DNA of 64,000 nt from Corynebacterium amycolatum (GTDB lineage Bacteria; Actinomycetota; Actinomycetes; Mycobacteriales; Mycobacteriaceae), in assembly GCF_016889425.1 (NCBI RefSeq), contig NZ_CP069513.1, positions 62,001 to 126,000 on the forward strand. The letters are read 5' to 3'. Shown piece by piece: positions 9,486 through 19,831 of this stretch (within the stretch, counting starts at the first letter, position 1; each line of letters starts with the position of its first letter). The notes beneath the pieces are model-generated. The model worked only from the letters and a program-made list of their open reading frames with translations. It had not been told where the DNA came from and made no database searches. The position numbers and the translations under genes are program-made.

Positions 9486-9770
9486 GGCCTGTAGTTTATC
9501 GCATGACCTGCACGTTTGCCTTTTTTCCAGTTCAGCGTGTTAATTGGCTGTTCGTTACGCCAATTTATAGACGACCAGAACGGCTTTGACGGAAACCTAT
9601 AGGGCTATTAACAGCGAGACACTCAGCCCACTTCGCGGCTGCATCTTCTCCCCACCCCCATGCCAGCCGTGAATTCCCCTTCACAAGCTGCACACTTAAA
9701 GCACTTGTAGGACAATGGTCTTCAGCAAGGGGGGAACTTGCCAATGGAGAGTTTTTAGGGGGATTAATCC

Positions 9771-10394
9771 ATGGCACCTACGTCTCACGTACCAACATCG
9801 CAGGCGCCGATGCCTTACGCGCTGTCGCACGCCGCTGAGAACCGATCCAGTGACAGGGAATTCATCGAACCAGCAACGGGCTTTTCGCTTCTCCACACAA
9901 TTCAACTTGGCCAGTCAGCTAATGCCGCCACTTCTCCAACCGCAAAAGTGGCACCGACCTATAGCGGATGTTCCGTTGCTTCCGGGACCGCTGTCATGAC
10001 GGCATTACCGCCCGCCGTGGCCACTCCTGCGGCAAAAAAGACGCCGCAAACACCGCACGTCGTCCAGCACTGTGAGCAGAATCTGAGACAGGAGCTTGGC
10101 ACGATTACTCGCCGCGTCTTCGACATTATCGCGGGTCGCCGGCGAGTCAACGATTTGCGTCGTATCAACATCGACCCGATTATTCACGCTGCGATACTCA
10201 CGCTGTCGAAAAACACCAGCCTCAAAGGTGTCGCGTTGCAATCCTTCCACGCCAGCGCTTCAGCGGACGGCAAAAAGGTCGAATTCCTGGGTAGTTGCCG
10301 TGTCGGTCCGCGCGTTCGCGCGTTCACGGGCACGTTCCGCCGCGGAACAGCAAAAACGCGGCCATGGATTATGACCGCGTTTCGTGTGCTTTAG
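9771..10394 (+). CDS. Rv3235-like family protein
   Basis: A 207-residue protein with a long low-complexity N-terminal half (Ala, Thr, Pro, Ser) and a conserved C-terminal half starting near HCEQNLRQELGTITRRVFDIIAGRRRVNDLRR and ending in a basic domain. This matches the actinobacterial family that sits next to secA (Rv3235 in M. tuberculosis). Its function is not known. AGGGGG seven bases before the ATG at 9771 supports the start. Its stop is three bases from the secA1 stop, convergent. Confidence 0.75.
   Translation: MAPTSHVPTSQAPMPYALSHAAENRSSDREFIEPATGFSLLHTIQLGQSANAATSPTAKVAPTYSGCSVASGTAVMTALPPAVATPAAKKTPQTPHVVQHCEQNLRQELGTITRRVFDIIAGRRRVNDLRRINIDPIIHAAILTLSKNTSLKGVALQSFHASASADGKKVEFLGSCRVGPRVRAFTGTFRRGTAKTRPWIMTAFRVL
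10352..10382 (-). terminator. Terminator of secA1
   Basis: Stem aaacgcgg (10354-10361) pairs with ccgcgttt (10375-10382). On the minus strand the stem is followed by a short T-run. It lies inside the 3' end of the convergent Rv3235-like gene, immediately after the secA1 stop. Confidence 0.7.
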
Positions 10395-10397
10395 TGC

Positions 10398-13100
10398 TTA
10401 GCGACGGCGCTTGCGAGCCGCCTTCCGACGCTGCGCCCGGTTGCCCTCACGCTCTTGATCCATGCGCTGCTGCTCTGCACTGCCGTCCTCGCTGGGGCCG
10501 GAGTAGGTCATCTGCTGATTTTTCTCAGCAGCTTCCGTTGGCAGAGCCGGAGCCTGGTTTTCCTGCCCCTCAGTGTTTTCCACTGCGGGCATAACCTGCT
10601 TACGGATTAGGAACAGCTGACGAACCGATTCTTCCTTGATGCCGTCCATCATCGCGGTGAACATGTCGTAGCCCTCACGCTGGTACTCCACCAGCGGGTC
10701 AGCCTGGGCCATGGCGCGCAAGCCAATGCCCTCCTTGAGGTAGTCCATCTCGTAGAGGTGCTCGCGCCACTTCTGGTCCATGACGTTCAGGATGGTGAAG
10801 CGCTCAATGTTGCGCATCTGGTCGTCGCCACCAATTGCGGAAACCGCATCCTCAAGCTGGTCGTAGCTGGCGGAGATATCCGTGTGCAGAGCCTTGGACA
10901 GCTCATCGGCCGAGAGGTCACCCGGGGTACCGAAGTCAGAGCCATCGATGAGCTCCTGCGCCGTAAACGTCGGGCTGTAGAGCTGCTCAAGGGCATTCCA
11001 CAGCTCGTCGAGGTCCCAATCCTCCACGTAACCGTCAGCGGTGGCACCGTTGACATACGCGTCGACGACATCGTCCTGCATGTCGCGAACCTGAGTCTTC
11101 AAATCCTCACCTTCGAGGATGCGACGGCGCTCAGCGTAGATGACCTTACGCTGCTGGTTCATAACCTCGTCATACTTCAGAACATTCTTACGGATTTCGA
11201 AGTTCTGGCTTTCCACCTGAGCCTGAACGCTCTTAATGGAGTTGGAGACAACCTTGGAGTCAATAGGAACGTCATCCGGGACATTCAGAGTGTTCATCAG
11301 CGCTTCCATGCGCTGGCCGTTGAAGCGAACCATGAGATCATCGCGCATGGACAGGTAGAAGCGGGTAACACCCGGGTCACCCTGACGACCGGTACGACCA
11401 CGCAACTGGTTGTCAATGCGGCGCGACTCATGGCGCTCAGTGCCCAGGACGTAGAGTCCACCGGCCTCACGTACCTTGTCAGCTTCTTCCTTCGACTGCT
11501 GACGAACGCGCTCAATCTCAGCGTCCCACGCCTCTTCGTACTCTTCCGGAGTTTCCACCGGGTCCAGACCACGAGAGCGCAGATTCAGGTCAGCGATGAT
11601 GTCCGGGTTACCGCCCAGCACGATGTCAGTACCACGACCGGCCATGTTAGTTGCCACGGTAACGCCTCCGAGACGACCCGCCACCGCAACAATCTCAGCT
11701 TCCTTCTCGTGGTGCTTTGCATTCAGCACAGAATGAGGAATACCTTCGCGCTGCAGGAGCTTGGAAAGGTACTCGGATTTCTCGACTGATGTCGTACCAA
11801 CGAGAACTGGCTGGCCCTTTTCATGGCATTCGCGGATGTCCTCGACAACAGCGGCGAACTTTGCCTCCTGCGTCTTGTAAATCAGGTCGGGCAGATCCTC
11901 GCGCTGCTTCGGGCGATTCGGCGGGATCGCCATGACGTTCAGCTTGTAAATCTGGTGCAGCTCAGCCGCTTCAGTCTCAGCCGTACCGGTCATACCGGAC
12001 AGCTTGTCGTAGAGGCGGAAGTAGTTCTGGAGCGTGACGGTTGCCAGCGTCTGGTTCTCGTTTTTAATCTCCACCCCTTCCTTGGCCTCAATTGCCTGGT
12101 GCATACCCTCGTTATAGCGACGGCCTGCCAGCACACGACCGGTGAACTCATCGACAATGAGAATCTCACCATTACGGATAATGTAATCCTTGTCGCGGGT
12201 GAACAGCTCCTTGGCCTTCAGGGCATTGTTCAGGTAGCTGACCAGCGAGGAATTTTCCGGAGCATACAGGTTTGAAATACCCAGCTGATCCTCAACGAAT
12301 TCAACACCCTCTTCACGAATACCGATGGTGCGCTTACGCTCATCGACTTCGTAGTGAATGTCGCGCTTCATACGCGGCACAATCTTGGAGAACGCCAGGT
12401 ACCAGTGCGGATCGCCATCCGCCGGACCGGAAATAATTAACGGGGTACGGGCCTCGTCAATCAGAATCGAGTCAACCTCATCGACGATGGCGAAGTGGTG
12501 CCCACGCTGCACCAAATCGTCGAGCGAATGCGCCATATTGTCGCGCAGGTAGTCAAAGCCGAACTCATTGTTCGTGCCGTAGGTGATGTCGGCAGCATAG
12601 GCCTTGCGGCGCTGGTCCGGGCTGAGCTCAGAGAGAATCACCGAGGTCTCAAGCCCCAGGAAGCGGTGGACTCGACCCATCCACTCCGCGTCACGCTTAG
12701 CCAGGTAGTCATTAACCGTAACGACATGAACGCCCTTGCCTGCCAACGCATTGAGGTATGCGGGCAACACACAGGTCAGGGTCTTACCTTCACCAGTACC
12801 CATTTCGGCAACGTTGCCGAAGTGCAGTGCCGCACCGCCCATAACCTGGACGCGGTAGTGCTTCTGACCCAGCACGCGCCAGGATGCCTCACGCGCCGTG
12901 GCGAAAGCATCCAGCAGCAGATCGTCTACATCGGCACCGTCAGCCAGCTGCTTCTTAAACTCCTCGGTCTTGGCGCGGAGTTCATCGTCTGAAAGAGCTG
13001 CGTACTCGTCTTCCTTGGCGATGACCTGATCTGCAATATTGCCAAGCCTCTTGACAGCGCGGCCTTCACCAATGCGGAGCAACTTGCTGAGCGAAAACAC
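10398..13100 (-). CDS. secA: Preprotein translocase ATPase SecA1
   Basis: Motor ATPase of the general secretion system, 900 residues. Walker A is MGTGEGKT, followed by the long DEAD-like first nucleotide-binding domain ([19 protein letters not shown]), the preprotein crosslinking domain, GRGTDI and [10 protein letters not shown] in the second motor domain, and the helical scaffold. The C-terminal tail ([12 protein letters not shown] then a basic end) lacks the CxC zinc motif, as in mycobacterial SecA1. The start is GTG at 13100, preceded by GAAAGG. This is the housekeeping copy, judged by position (Rv3240c). Confidence 0.97.
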   Translation of the reverse strand: MFSLSKLLRIGEGRAVKRLGNIADQVIAKEDEYAALSDDELRAKTEEFKKQLADGADVDDLLLDAFATAREASWRVLGQKHYRVQVMGGAALHFGNVAEMGTGEGKTLTCVLPAYLNALAGKGVHVVTVNDYLAKRDAEWMGRVHRFLGLETSVILSELSPDQRRKAYAADITYGTNNEFGFDYLRDNMAHSLDDLVQRGHHFAIVDEVDSILIDEARTPLIISGPADGDPHWYLAFSKIVPRMKRDIHYEVDERKRTIGIREEGVEFVEDQLGISNLYAPENSSLVSYLNNALKAKELFTRDKDYIIRNGEILIVDEFTGRVLAGRRYNEGMHQAIEAKEGVEIKNENQTLATVTLQNYFRLYDKLSGMTGTAETEAAELHQIYKLNVMAIPPNRPKQREDLPDLIYKTQEAKFAAVVEDIRECHEKGQPVLVGTTSVEKSEYLSKLLQREGIPHSVLNAKHHEKEAEIVAVAGRLGGVTVATNMAGRGTDIVLGGNPDIIADLNLRSRGLDPVETPEEYEEAWDAEIERVRQQSKEEADKVREAGGLYVLGTERHESRRIDNQLRGRTGRQGDPGVTRFYLSMRDDLMVRFNGQRMEALMNTLNVPDDVPIDSKVVSNSIKSVQAQVESQNFEIRKNVLKYDEVMNQQRKVIYAERRRILEGEDLKTQVRDMQDDVVDAYVNGATADGYVEDWDLDELWNALEQLYSPTFTAQELIDGSDFGTPGDLSADELSKALHTDISASYDQLEDAVSAIGGDDQMRNIERFTILNVMDQKWREHLYEMDYLKEGIGLRAMAQADPLVEYQREGYDMFTAMMDGIKEESVRQLFLIRKQVMPAVENTEGQENQAPALPTEAAEKNQQMTYSGPSEDGSAEQQRMDQEREGNRAQRRKAARKRRR

Positions 13101-13153
13101 TAAATTGGGACCTTTCCGGCCGATTCACGTCGAACTTTAATGTGCAACGGTTG

Positions 13154-13159
13154 ATTATA
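13154..13159 (-). promoter_or_regulatory. Candidate -10 element of secA1
   Basis: The minus strand reads TATAAT here, a perfect -10 hexamer, 54 bases upstream of the secA1 start codon. No convincing -35 is seen 16-18 bases upstream, which is common for corynebacterial promoters. Confidence 0.5.
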
Positions 13160-13166
13160 CGACGAA

Positions 13167-13194
13167 CCCGCCTTCCCTTCTAAGAGAAGACGGG
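13167..13194 (-). terminator. Possible terminator of hpf
   Basis: An imperfect hairpin (cccgccttc with gaagacggg, one mismatch) lies after the hpf stop on the minus strand. It lacks a clear T-run and lies directly upstream of the secA1 -10 element. Confidence 0.35.
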
Positions 13195-13261
13195 CTCATG
13201 TGAGCAATTACTTACCAATACACAGCTCTGTGCGGCATTGCGTGCTCTTTTTGATGAAGAC

Positions 13262-13921
13262 TTACTTCTCGTCTTCCTCTGCCAGCTCAATCAGACCGTA
13301 GTCGTATGCGTGACGACGGTAGACCACGGACGGACGAGAGGTTGCCTCGTTAACGAAGAGGTAGAAGTCGTGACCGACGAGCTCCATCTCAGACAGAGCA
13401 TCTTCGACCGTCATCGGAGTTGCGGAGTGCTGCTTGGTACGCACAACCTGGCCCGGACGTACGTCCTCAACCAGATCCTCGTACGGATCAGCCTTTTCCG
13501 GAGCCGCTGCCTCAGCCTCTGCAACCAGCGAAGCAGTTGCCTCGCCGACGGACATCGGTGCACGGTGGCCAGAACGGCTAATCTTGCGGCGAGCCTTCAC
13601 CTTACGCAGGGAGCGCTCCATCTTGCCCAGAGCAGACTCCAGTGCAGCGTAGAAGCTATCTTCCTTCGCCTCCGCACGAGCCAGGTGCCCCTTGCCAGTA
13701 GCGGTGATCTGAATACGGTCAGAGCGGTCTGCACGGCGCGGATTCGGCTCGTGCTGGAGCTCCACGTGGAAGAAGGTCAAAGTCGGGTCGAGGCGCTCAA
13801 TCTTCGCCAGCTTCGCCTTAACACGATCTGCGAAGTGCTCTGGAACCTCAACATTGCGCCCGGTGATGGTCACCTGAGCGTTCGGGCTGAGTACCTCGTT
13901 GTTGTCAGCAGGTGTGGACAC
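13262..13921 (-). CDS. hpf: Long-form ribosome hibernation promoting factor
   Basis: A 219-residue protein with an N-terminal S30AE (YfiA/RaiA) domain, beginning NAQVTITGRNVEVPEHF and containing RIQITATGKGHLARAEA. A C-terminal dimerization domain (about residues 160-219) contains DALSEMELVGHDFYLFVN and VVYRRHAYDYGLIEL. The long form dimerizes 70S ribosomes into 100S particles in stationary phase. GTG start, with GGGAGG about 11 bases upstream. Same order as Rv3241c-Rv3242c. Confidence 0.95.
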   Translation of the reverse strand: MSTPADNNEVLSPNAQVTITGRNVEVPEHFADRVKAKLAKIERLDPTLTFFHVELQHEPNPRRADRSDRIQITATGKGHLARAEAKEDSFYAALESALGKMERSLRKVKARRKISRSGHRAPMSVGEATASLVAEAEAAAPEKADPYEDLVEDVRPGQVVRTKQHSATPMTVEDALSEMELVGHDFYLFVNEATSRPSVVYRRHAYDYGLIELAEEDEK

Positions 13922-14082
13922 TTGCTACCTACCTCCCGGTATGGCCACCGCCCTTCCGTGAGCGGGATTACTCACGGCGTCTACGGTGACGAGTCTTTCT
14001 GCACCCCCAGGATACAGTTCCGGGGGTAACCAATGCCACGTTCCCCTCGTTTATTTTTCGCTTGCCGACGACACCCCTGCGT

Positions 14083-14811
14083 CTACGCCCGGGCGAGTAC
14101 CAACACCATGTCGATGCGAATCCCCAATGACGCTGCCACCAACTCGGTTTCCGCTGCAGTGGCACCAGTGGTGGCCACATCATCAACCAGAATCACTGTC
14201 ACCTGGGCACACCGTTGTCGCAGCTTGCCACTAATTCCGTGCTTGAATTGCGTCAGCGGCACAATGTGGCCAGAAAGGTTTCGTCTGCGTTGAGAAGCCC
14301 CAAGCTCCGCGGAATCCCGCGTGCGCTCAGCAATGCGCACCAGGGGCAATACCGAACTAGAGGGGAGCTGACTGCAGGCAAAGTCGCAGGCAATTGTTAC
14401 CGGATCCCCACCCCGTTGTCGACGGGATGACAATCTTGTCGGCGCGGGAATCAAAATGACGGGGGTAATTTCCGGGGGCATTATATGGCCGTCTGAGGCC
14501 AGCCTTCGTACCGCAGCGGCGAACACGGCCCCCATGATTCGTCTGGCTTCACCACTGCCCCGTTCTTTGGCCGACAAAATGAGATGTCTCCTCGCACCGG
14601 AGTACGGACCGCAGGTCCACGCTGCTGCGCGTAACGCAGCCCGCGGTGAAAACCGCACTGGAGGTTGCTGAAGATCGTCCTTGCAATCACGACACAGCGT
14701 CCCGGAGCAGCCGCACACCGGGCAGGTTTCCGGTATCACGAGGCCAATCGCATCGCGAGTGACGTCGTAAAGCACGCGCAGTACATCCTGCGATGATTTC
14801 CCCTGCGCCAT
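14083..14811 (-). CDS. ComF-family phosphoribosyltransferase-like protein
   Basis: A 242-residue protein of the ComF/GntX family. A four-cysteine zinc finger (CPVCGCSGTLCRDC) lies near the N-terminus and a type I PRPP-binding loop VILVDDVATTGATAAE near the C-terminus. Homologues are tied to DNA uptake, but a role in a non-competent actinobacterium is unclear. I place the start at the ATG at 14811 because GGGGAGGGG lies just upstream, 22 bases after the lpqB stop. An in-frame start at 14871 would overlap lpqB. Confidence 0.88.
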   Translation of the reverse strand: MAQGKSSQDVLRVLYDVTRDAIGLVIPETCPVCGCSGTLCRDCKDDLQQPPVRFSPRAALRAAAWTCGPYSGARRHLILSAKERGSGEARRIMGAVFAAAVRRLASDGHIMPPEITPVILIPAPTRLSSRRQRGGDPVTIACDFACSQLPSSSVLPLVRIAERTRDSAELGASQRRRNLSGHIVPLTQFKHGISGKLRQRCAQVTVILVDDVATTGATAAETELVAASLGIRIDMVLVLARA

Positions 14812-14833
14812 TGATCCCCTCCCCGATTTGCGC

Positions 14834-16675
14834 TTACTCCACAGACACCGGAGCCATTCGACCACGCGCACCCGGAACCTGGCGCCAGAACTGCTGTTGC
14901 CCCTCGCTGGAGATCAGCTCCATAACACCGGTGGCATCCAATGCGTAACGCTTCGACGAGGTCGCGGTAACCACAGGAATTGGCGGTGTCAGGTTGAGCT
15001 TCGGCAGAACGGAGCTGGTCGCACCGTCCGGGAAGGCACTCCACATCGGGGTGTCTCCGCTGTAACCGCCCACCGTGACCGTTTGATTCGGCGACCACGT
15101 CAGTGACACCGGGGAAACGTTTTCAGGGAGCGGCAGAGCGCGCGGATGCGTCAACTTCCATGGTTTGTCGTCATGCCTTTCGATGGTGGCGATATAGACC
15201 TCACCAGCGATAATCATCGCTACCTGCGTGCCTGAAGAATCGACGCGGAATTCAGAAATACCGGCGCTTGGGTGCCCCGTGTCTTCGCCGCCGTCAAGAA
15301 GGTGACTGAGCTCAGAGGTATCAACCTCCTCCTGCTGAATCCGGGACGACGTCGACTGCCGAACCAGGCGTACGACGGTTGTACCGTCCTTCACTGTCCA
15401 GACCGCCTCGGCATCTGGCGACCATGTCGGACGGGTGAGACTCTCGCCAGTCAGCACAGGAACCGGCTGATCTTGTATTCCGCCGAGCATCAATGTGGAC
15501 TCCCCAAGGTCATACGAACCGGTACGACCATCCACAGCCGAGCGGAACACGGCGGCAATAAGCTCGCTGCCATTAGGGTTGATGCCCACTGCCGCGGAAA
15601 ACACCGCAGTGCTGCCGCTGGCAGTCCAGCCGCGTCCCACAGGTGTGGCGTGGCCGTCAGCAATCTCGTAGATACCGCTGCGGTCGACCGTCCGCAACGG
15701 CGCGTTATCAGCCGGTAGATGATTCGGGTCGTAGAGCTGGATTGCGTCGGTATCCTTCGTCCACGGCTCGTCGTGGCTGGCAATTAGTGGTTCGCCGTCG
15801 GCCATGAGGATCCACGGACCACGGAAATCTGCCGAGTCGAGAGTCCAGATAATCTGTGCCGCGAGCATGACACGCAGTTCCTCGGAAACATCACCCAATC
15901 CGGTGATTTCGACCCTGCGACCGTCCGAGTTGGACACAGGTCCTGCTTCCACCGCAATTGAGGCATTGGGCTTGAGCACTGTGGTGACGCCCGGTCGCAG
16001 TGGTGCTGATGGTCCGTTCTTCAGCTTTGTCAACAGATTGGTCGCGCCATCGGTGACGCCACGATAGAGCCAACGACGATCTGTGACCAAATGATTACCC
16101 GCCGGGTCGAGGAAATAGACATTGCGAGGCACATTGTTTTCCAGGAATGCCTGACGCTCCATGACAACACCGTCGGGCAGCGAGGAAATGCGCCACTGCC
16201 CATCCGAACCGAGCTTCATCTCCACGGTTTCCTCATAGTCACCGGACTGGGGCTCATAAGCACCATCAGTACCAAATTGACCAACGCTGCGACCTCGGGC
16301 AACGAAGGACTGTCGAGAACCTCCTTCATCCCGTTGAGCGATGAGGTTGACACCGTCGAGAATGCGGGCGCTTTCGTGCGGCTTCCAACTGGCCGCAAGT
16401 TCCGGGGTCATGAAGGCACGCATAGCTTGAAAATCATCAACCGGATGCGCGGCCGCGGCGAAAAAGTCGCGCAGGACAATGTCTGCATTGACATTCGGCC
16501 GTGGCTGCGGAACCTCAATACGAACTTGGGGCGGCTCAAACGGACGCAGCACCTGGGGGCTGGTGTTCCTCGGAATGGTGGTACATCCTGCGGCCGTGCC
16601 CAAAATGATCACTGAGCTAAGCGCCACTACCTTACGCAGGACGCGACGAGCCTTTGACTGTTGCTGCGCCGTCAT
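14834..16675 (-). CDS. lpqB: Lipoprotein LpqB, accessory to the MtrAB system
   Basis: A 613-residue secreted lipoprotein. The signal peptide ends in the lipobox GTAAGC near residue 30. A GerMN-type domain follows in the middle (about 200-300) and a beta-propeller-like C-terminal half. In mycobacteria LpqB binds the extracytoplasmic part of MtrB and modulates MtrA phosphorylation. It starts directly at the end of mtrB, with GAGGAGG inside the mtrB 3' end, so it is translationally coupled to the kinase gene. Confidence 0.95.
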   Translation of the reverse strand: MTAQQQSKARRVLRKVVALSSVIILGTAAGCTTIPRNTSPQVLRPFEPPQVRIEVPQPRPNVNADIVLRDFFAAAAHPVDDFQAMRAFMTPELAASWKPHESARILDGVNLIAQRDEGGSRQSFVARGRSVGQFGTDGAYEPQSGDYEETVEMKLGSDGQWRISSLPDGVVMERQAFLENNVPRNVYFLDPAGNHLVTDRRWLYRGVTDGATNLLTKLKNGPSAPLRPGVTTVLKPNASIAVEAGPVSNSDGRRVEITGLGDVSEELRVMLAAQIIWTLDSADFRGPWILMADGEPLIASHDEPWTKDTDAIQLYDPNHLPADNAPLRTVDRSGIYEIADGHATPVGRGWTASGSTAVFSAAVGINPNGSELIAAVFRSAVDGRTGSYDLGESTLMLGGIQDQPVPVLTGESLTRPTWSPDAEAVWTVKDGTTVVRLVRQSTSSRIQQEEVDTSELSHLLDGGEDTGHPSAGISEFRVDSSGTQVAMIIAGEVYIATIERHDDKPWKLTHPRALPLPENVSPVSLTWSPNQTVTVGGYSGDTPMWSAFPDGATSSVLPKLNLTPPIPVVTATSSKRYALDATGVMELISSEGQQQFWRQVPGARGRMAPVSVE

Positions 16676-18394
16676 TTAAATATCCTCCTCTCGTGCCTGT
16701 CGGGATTCGCTATCGCTAGTCCGCTGCCCCTTATCCTGATCCTGGCTCTTGACTTGCGGTGCAATCGAATCCGATTCCAACTCCCGTGCACCAATTTCCT
16801 GCTGATGCGGAATCTGATCGGGCAGCGGCGGAACTTCTAGGCCGAGCGGATGCTCACCGAAGCTCGCATCAGGCTCCAGTGGCACAGTCAGGCGGAAACA
16901 GCTACCGACCGTCGGCACGCCAAATGCCTCCAGTTCCCCACCATGCAATTGTGCGTCCTCACGCGCGATCGCCAAGCCAAGTCCGGTACCGCCGGTGCGT
17001 CGGACACGCGAGGGGTCAGCGCGCCAGAACCGGTTAAACACCAGCTCTTGCTGCTCCGGCTTTAGCCCCACACCGTGGTCAACGACCGTAAACGAGACCG
17101 CGGAATCGCTCGCCTGCACTGTGACATCCACCGGATTGCCCTCACTGTGGTCAACAGCGTTGGCCATAAGATTGCGTAGCACGCGCTCGATACGACGCGA
17201 GTCGACTGTTGCCATTACCGGTTCATCGGGCAGGTGGAAGCGAATGGGTGTACCGGTCTCCTTAGCCACGACCGTTACCTGCTGATAGGCAGCATCCACG
17301 CAGCGACGGACATCGACCTTTTCTGCGGACAGGTCAGCAACGCCGGCATCGTGGCGTGAGATCTCAAGCAGGTCATTGAGAAGCATCTCAAAACGCTCAA
17401 GCTCCTCATTCATCAGCTCAGCTGCGCGGCGAGTCGCCGGATCGAGGTCCTCAGCGCCGTCAGCAATAAGATCGGCGGCCATACGCACCGTGGTCAGAGG
17501 CGTCCTCAACTCATGCGAAACATCGGAGGTGAACTGTCGCTGCAGACTGCCGTATTCCTCCAGCTGTCTAATCTGCGTCGACAGCGATTCGGCCATCTTG
17601 TTAAAGCTCATGGCCAGTCGCGCCATGTCATCTTCACCCTGCACGACCATGCGTTCGCGCAAGTGGCCGTCGGCAAAGCGCTGGGCAATCTGGGCGGCGG
17701 AACGCACTGGTGTCGTCACCTGATTGGAGAAGAACCAAGTAATACCGCCGAGAAGCGCCATGATGACTACTGTCGCACCGGCGAGCAGACCACGAACCAA
17801 CTTAATAGTCGATTCCTCTGCAGCCATAGAGGTGACCAGATAGAGCTCGAGCCCATCAACCGAGGTAGAAGTAGGGCTACCGATAATTAACGCCGAGTAC
17901 GTATCGCCGCGGTTATCAGTGACTTGACGTACCTGATACGCAATTTGCCCTTGTCGGACTACTTCATGCAATCGTTCTGGGACATCGGCCTTAATCGGCG
18001 ATGAAGCCAACACCGTGCCTCGTGGCACCGGCGCCACGAGCAGCGGTTCATAACTTGTCAATGGCGCAGCACCGGAACCGGCTGCACGGTTCACAAGGGC
18101 ATCGCGCCCCACGTTGAGCAGAGCTTGCAGCTCGTTGGACGAAGAGTTCTCAATCGCCTGCTCCACCACCGCGCGAGCACGGTCAATTTCCTCGTCGGCA
18201 GCGGTAACCTTTGCGTCGATAAGCCGCTGGGTAACAATAGTCGCCAGCGCGAAACCGAGTACCGCAATCACCATCGCGCTCAGTACCACGACAGAGGTCA
18301 GAATGCGCGCTTGGATAGACGTACGCCAGAGCGTAACCGCCCAGGTCACTCCCCTATTGGTGAAGTCTCGAAGCTTCGTTATTAATCGACGCAA
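16676..18394 (-). CDS. mtrB: Sensor histidine kinase MtrB
   Basis: A 572-residue membrane histidine kinase. Two transmembrane helices (about 27-50 and 200-222) flank an extracytoplasmic domain. HAMP follows, then the H-box SHELRTPLTTVRMAADLI, the N-box NLMANAVDHSEG, the G-boxes DHGVGLKPEQQ and GGTGLGLAIA, and a Glu/Asp/Gln-rich tail. The start is TTG at 18394 with GGGAG seven bases upstream. It looks fully intact, which contrasts with its response regulator mtrA immediately upstream. Confidence 0.96.
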   Translation of the reverse strand: MRRLITKLRDFTNRGVTWAVTLWRTSIQARILTSVVVLSAMVIAVLGFALATIVTQRLIDAKVTAADEEIDRARAVVEQAIENSSSNELQALLNVGRDALVNRAAGSGAAPLTSYEPLLVAPVPRGTVLASSPIKADVPERLHEVVRQGQIAYQVRQVTDNRGDTYSALIIGSPTSTSVDGLELYLVTSMAAEESTIKLVRGLLAGATVVIMALLGGITWFFSNQVTTPVRSAAQIAQRFADGHLRERMVVQGEDDMARLAMSFNKMAESLSTQIRQLEEYGSLQRQFTSDVSHELRTPLTTVRMAADLIADGAEDLDPATRRAAELMNEELERFEMLLNDLLEISRHDAGVADLSAEKVDVRRCVDAAYQQVTVVAKETGTPIRFHLPDEPVMATVDSRRIERVLRNLMANAVDHSEGNPVDVTVQASDSAVSFTVVDHGVGLKPEQQELVFNRFWRADPSRVRRTGGTGLGLAIAREDAQLHGGELEAFGVPTVGSCFRLTVPLEPDASFGEHPLGLEVPPLPDQIPHQQEIGARELESDSIAPQVKSQDQDKGQRTSDSESRQAREEDI

Positions 18395-18427
18395 GAATCG
18401 GCTCCCACTAAAGCTGACTGACCTTGA

Positions 18428-19102
18428 TTAGTCACCCGTCTTGTACCCGACACCGCGGACGGTCAGCACAATCTGGGGGTTTTCCGGATCCAGTTCAATC
18501 TTCGAGCGCAGACGCTGAACGTGAACGTTGACGAGTCGAGTATCCGAGGTGTGCTGATATCACCAGACCTTTTCCAACAACTCATCACGGGAAAAGACCT
18601 GCTTCGGACGGGATGCAAGAGTGTGCAATAGGTCAAACTCCAACGGGGTCAGAGAAATCTCCTTGCCATCGCGGAACACGGCGTGACCGGGCACGTCGAT
18701 AGTCAGGTCGCCGACCTCGAGGGTCTCACTCGGGCTGTCCTCTTGACGACGCAGCCGAGCGCGCACACGCGCCACGAGCTCCTTCGGCTTAAAGGGCTTC
18801 GTGACATAGTCATCCGCACCGGATTCCAGGCCGAGGACCACATCGACCGTGTCGGTCTTCGCAGTCAACATGATGATCGGCACCGCCGATGTCTCTCGCA
18901 CAGTGCGACAGACATCGACACCACCCATGCCCGGCAACATGAGATCCAGCAGAATCAAATCTGGATTCTCCCGCTCTGCTGCCTTGACAGCTTCGATGCC
19001 ATCGTCGACTACTACTGTGTCGAAGCCCTCGCGCTCCATCACCATCGTGAGCATTTCGGCGATGGCCGGATCATCATCAACAACCAGGATTTTTGAGCTC
19101 AT
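18428..19102 (-). pseudogene. mtrA: Response regulator MtrA, interrupted by an in-frame TGA
   Basis: OmpR-family regulator of cell-wall and division genes, partner of MtrB. The receiver domain is intact (VVDDDP; phospho-acceptor Asp53 in LLDLMLPG; conserved Lys near 102). In the winged-helix domain codon 181 is TGA (18560-18562, minus strand): ...[30 protein letters not shown]... Reading goes on in the same frame to a TAA at 18428-18430 and ends GVGYKTGD like normal MtrA. The full-length frame would be 224 residues, but translation should stop after 180 and lose the recognition helix. Relatives have Gly here (VWGY), so a GGA to TGA change explains it. A sequencing error, true loss, or readthrough are all possible. 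Confidence 0.9.
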
Positions 19103-19156
19103 GCGTCATATTCTAAACGTAAAGCTATCTAGTTCTGTAGTTTCCAGTTGAGGTGG

Positions 19157-19786
19157 CTAGCGCAGGCGTGCACTGATCCATTCCACAAGACGGTCCGCCC
19201 CATCATCCCCCGTAAGCATCAACCATGGTGACTGCCACGAGCCCCCCGCGAACTTCTGGTACGCCGCCAGCGTGCGCTCCTGCAAACCCGAGTCCTTTTC
19301 GTAGGTATCCCTAGTTCGCTGCGCATCAGAGGCTTCCCGATTGCGTGCGCGGTCGGCTGCCACTCCCACCGACGTGGCCAGACAGACCTGAACGTCGGGA
19401 AGCGGAAGCTGGAAATCTCCGAATTCGGTCTTCTCAATCCACTCGACGATCGCCGGATCCTGCGTGCGAGCCAGGGAGTAGGCCGCGTTGGACGCGACGT
19501 AGCGGTCGATGATCAGAACATCGTTTTCGCGCGCTGCATCAACAATCGCTTCACGACGTTCTTTGCGGTCCAGAGCGAACAGGAGTGCCATTGCCCAAGC
19601 GGAGTCCGCAGTGTCGCCGAGCTGACCGTGCAAAGCTTGATCGGCGAAATCAGCGAAGATCGTCTGCCGGTACGCCGGAAAGGTCATCGATGAAACGGAG
19701 TGCCCTTGACTTCGGAGTTGATTGGTAACAGCTGTGACAAGCGTGTTCTTGCCAGCACCGTCGATTCCTTCGACTGCGATAATCAA
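19157..19786 (-). CDS. tmk: Thymidylate kinase
   Basis: Phosphorylates dTMP to dTDP in DNA precursor synthesis; 209 residues. The P-loop is EGIDGAGKNTL, the dTMP/Mg site is DRYVASNAAYS, and a lid region with arginines follows near residue 140. I chose the TTG at 19784-19786 (MIIAVEGIDG) because GAGGAG lies six bases before it. An in-frame GTG at 19804 would place that ribosome binding site inside the gene. It lies between mtrA and ahcY as in M. tuberculosis (Rv3247c). Confidence 0.93.
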   Translation of the reverse strand: MIIAVEGIDGAGKNTLVTAVTNQLRSQGHSVSSMTFPAYRQTIFADFADQALHGQLGDTADSAWAMALLFALDRKERREAIVDAARENDVLIIDRYVASNAAYSLARTQDPAIVEWIEKTEFGDFQLPLPDVQVCLATSVGVAADRARNREASDAQRTRDTYEKDSGLQERTLAAYQKFAGGSWQSPWLMLTGDDGADRLVEWISARLR

Positions 19787-19831
19787 ATTTTTCTCCTCGC
19801 ACACATGGCTACGACCAAGCCTTGGCTAGAA

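Noticed and set aside
18560..18562. Recoding of TGA as glycine or selenocysteine in mtrA
   Set aside because: TGA ends purN and the hydrogenase large subunit in this window, so the code is standard. The position is Gly in relatives, not Cys, and no selenocysteine insertion element is evident.
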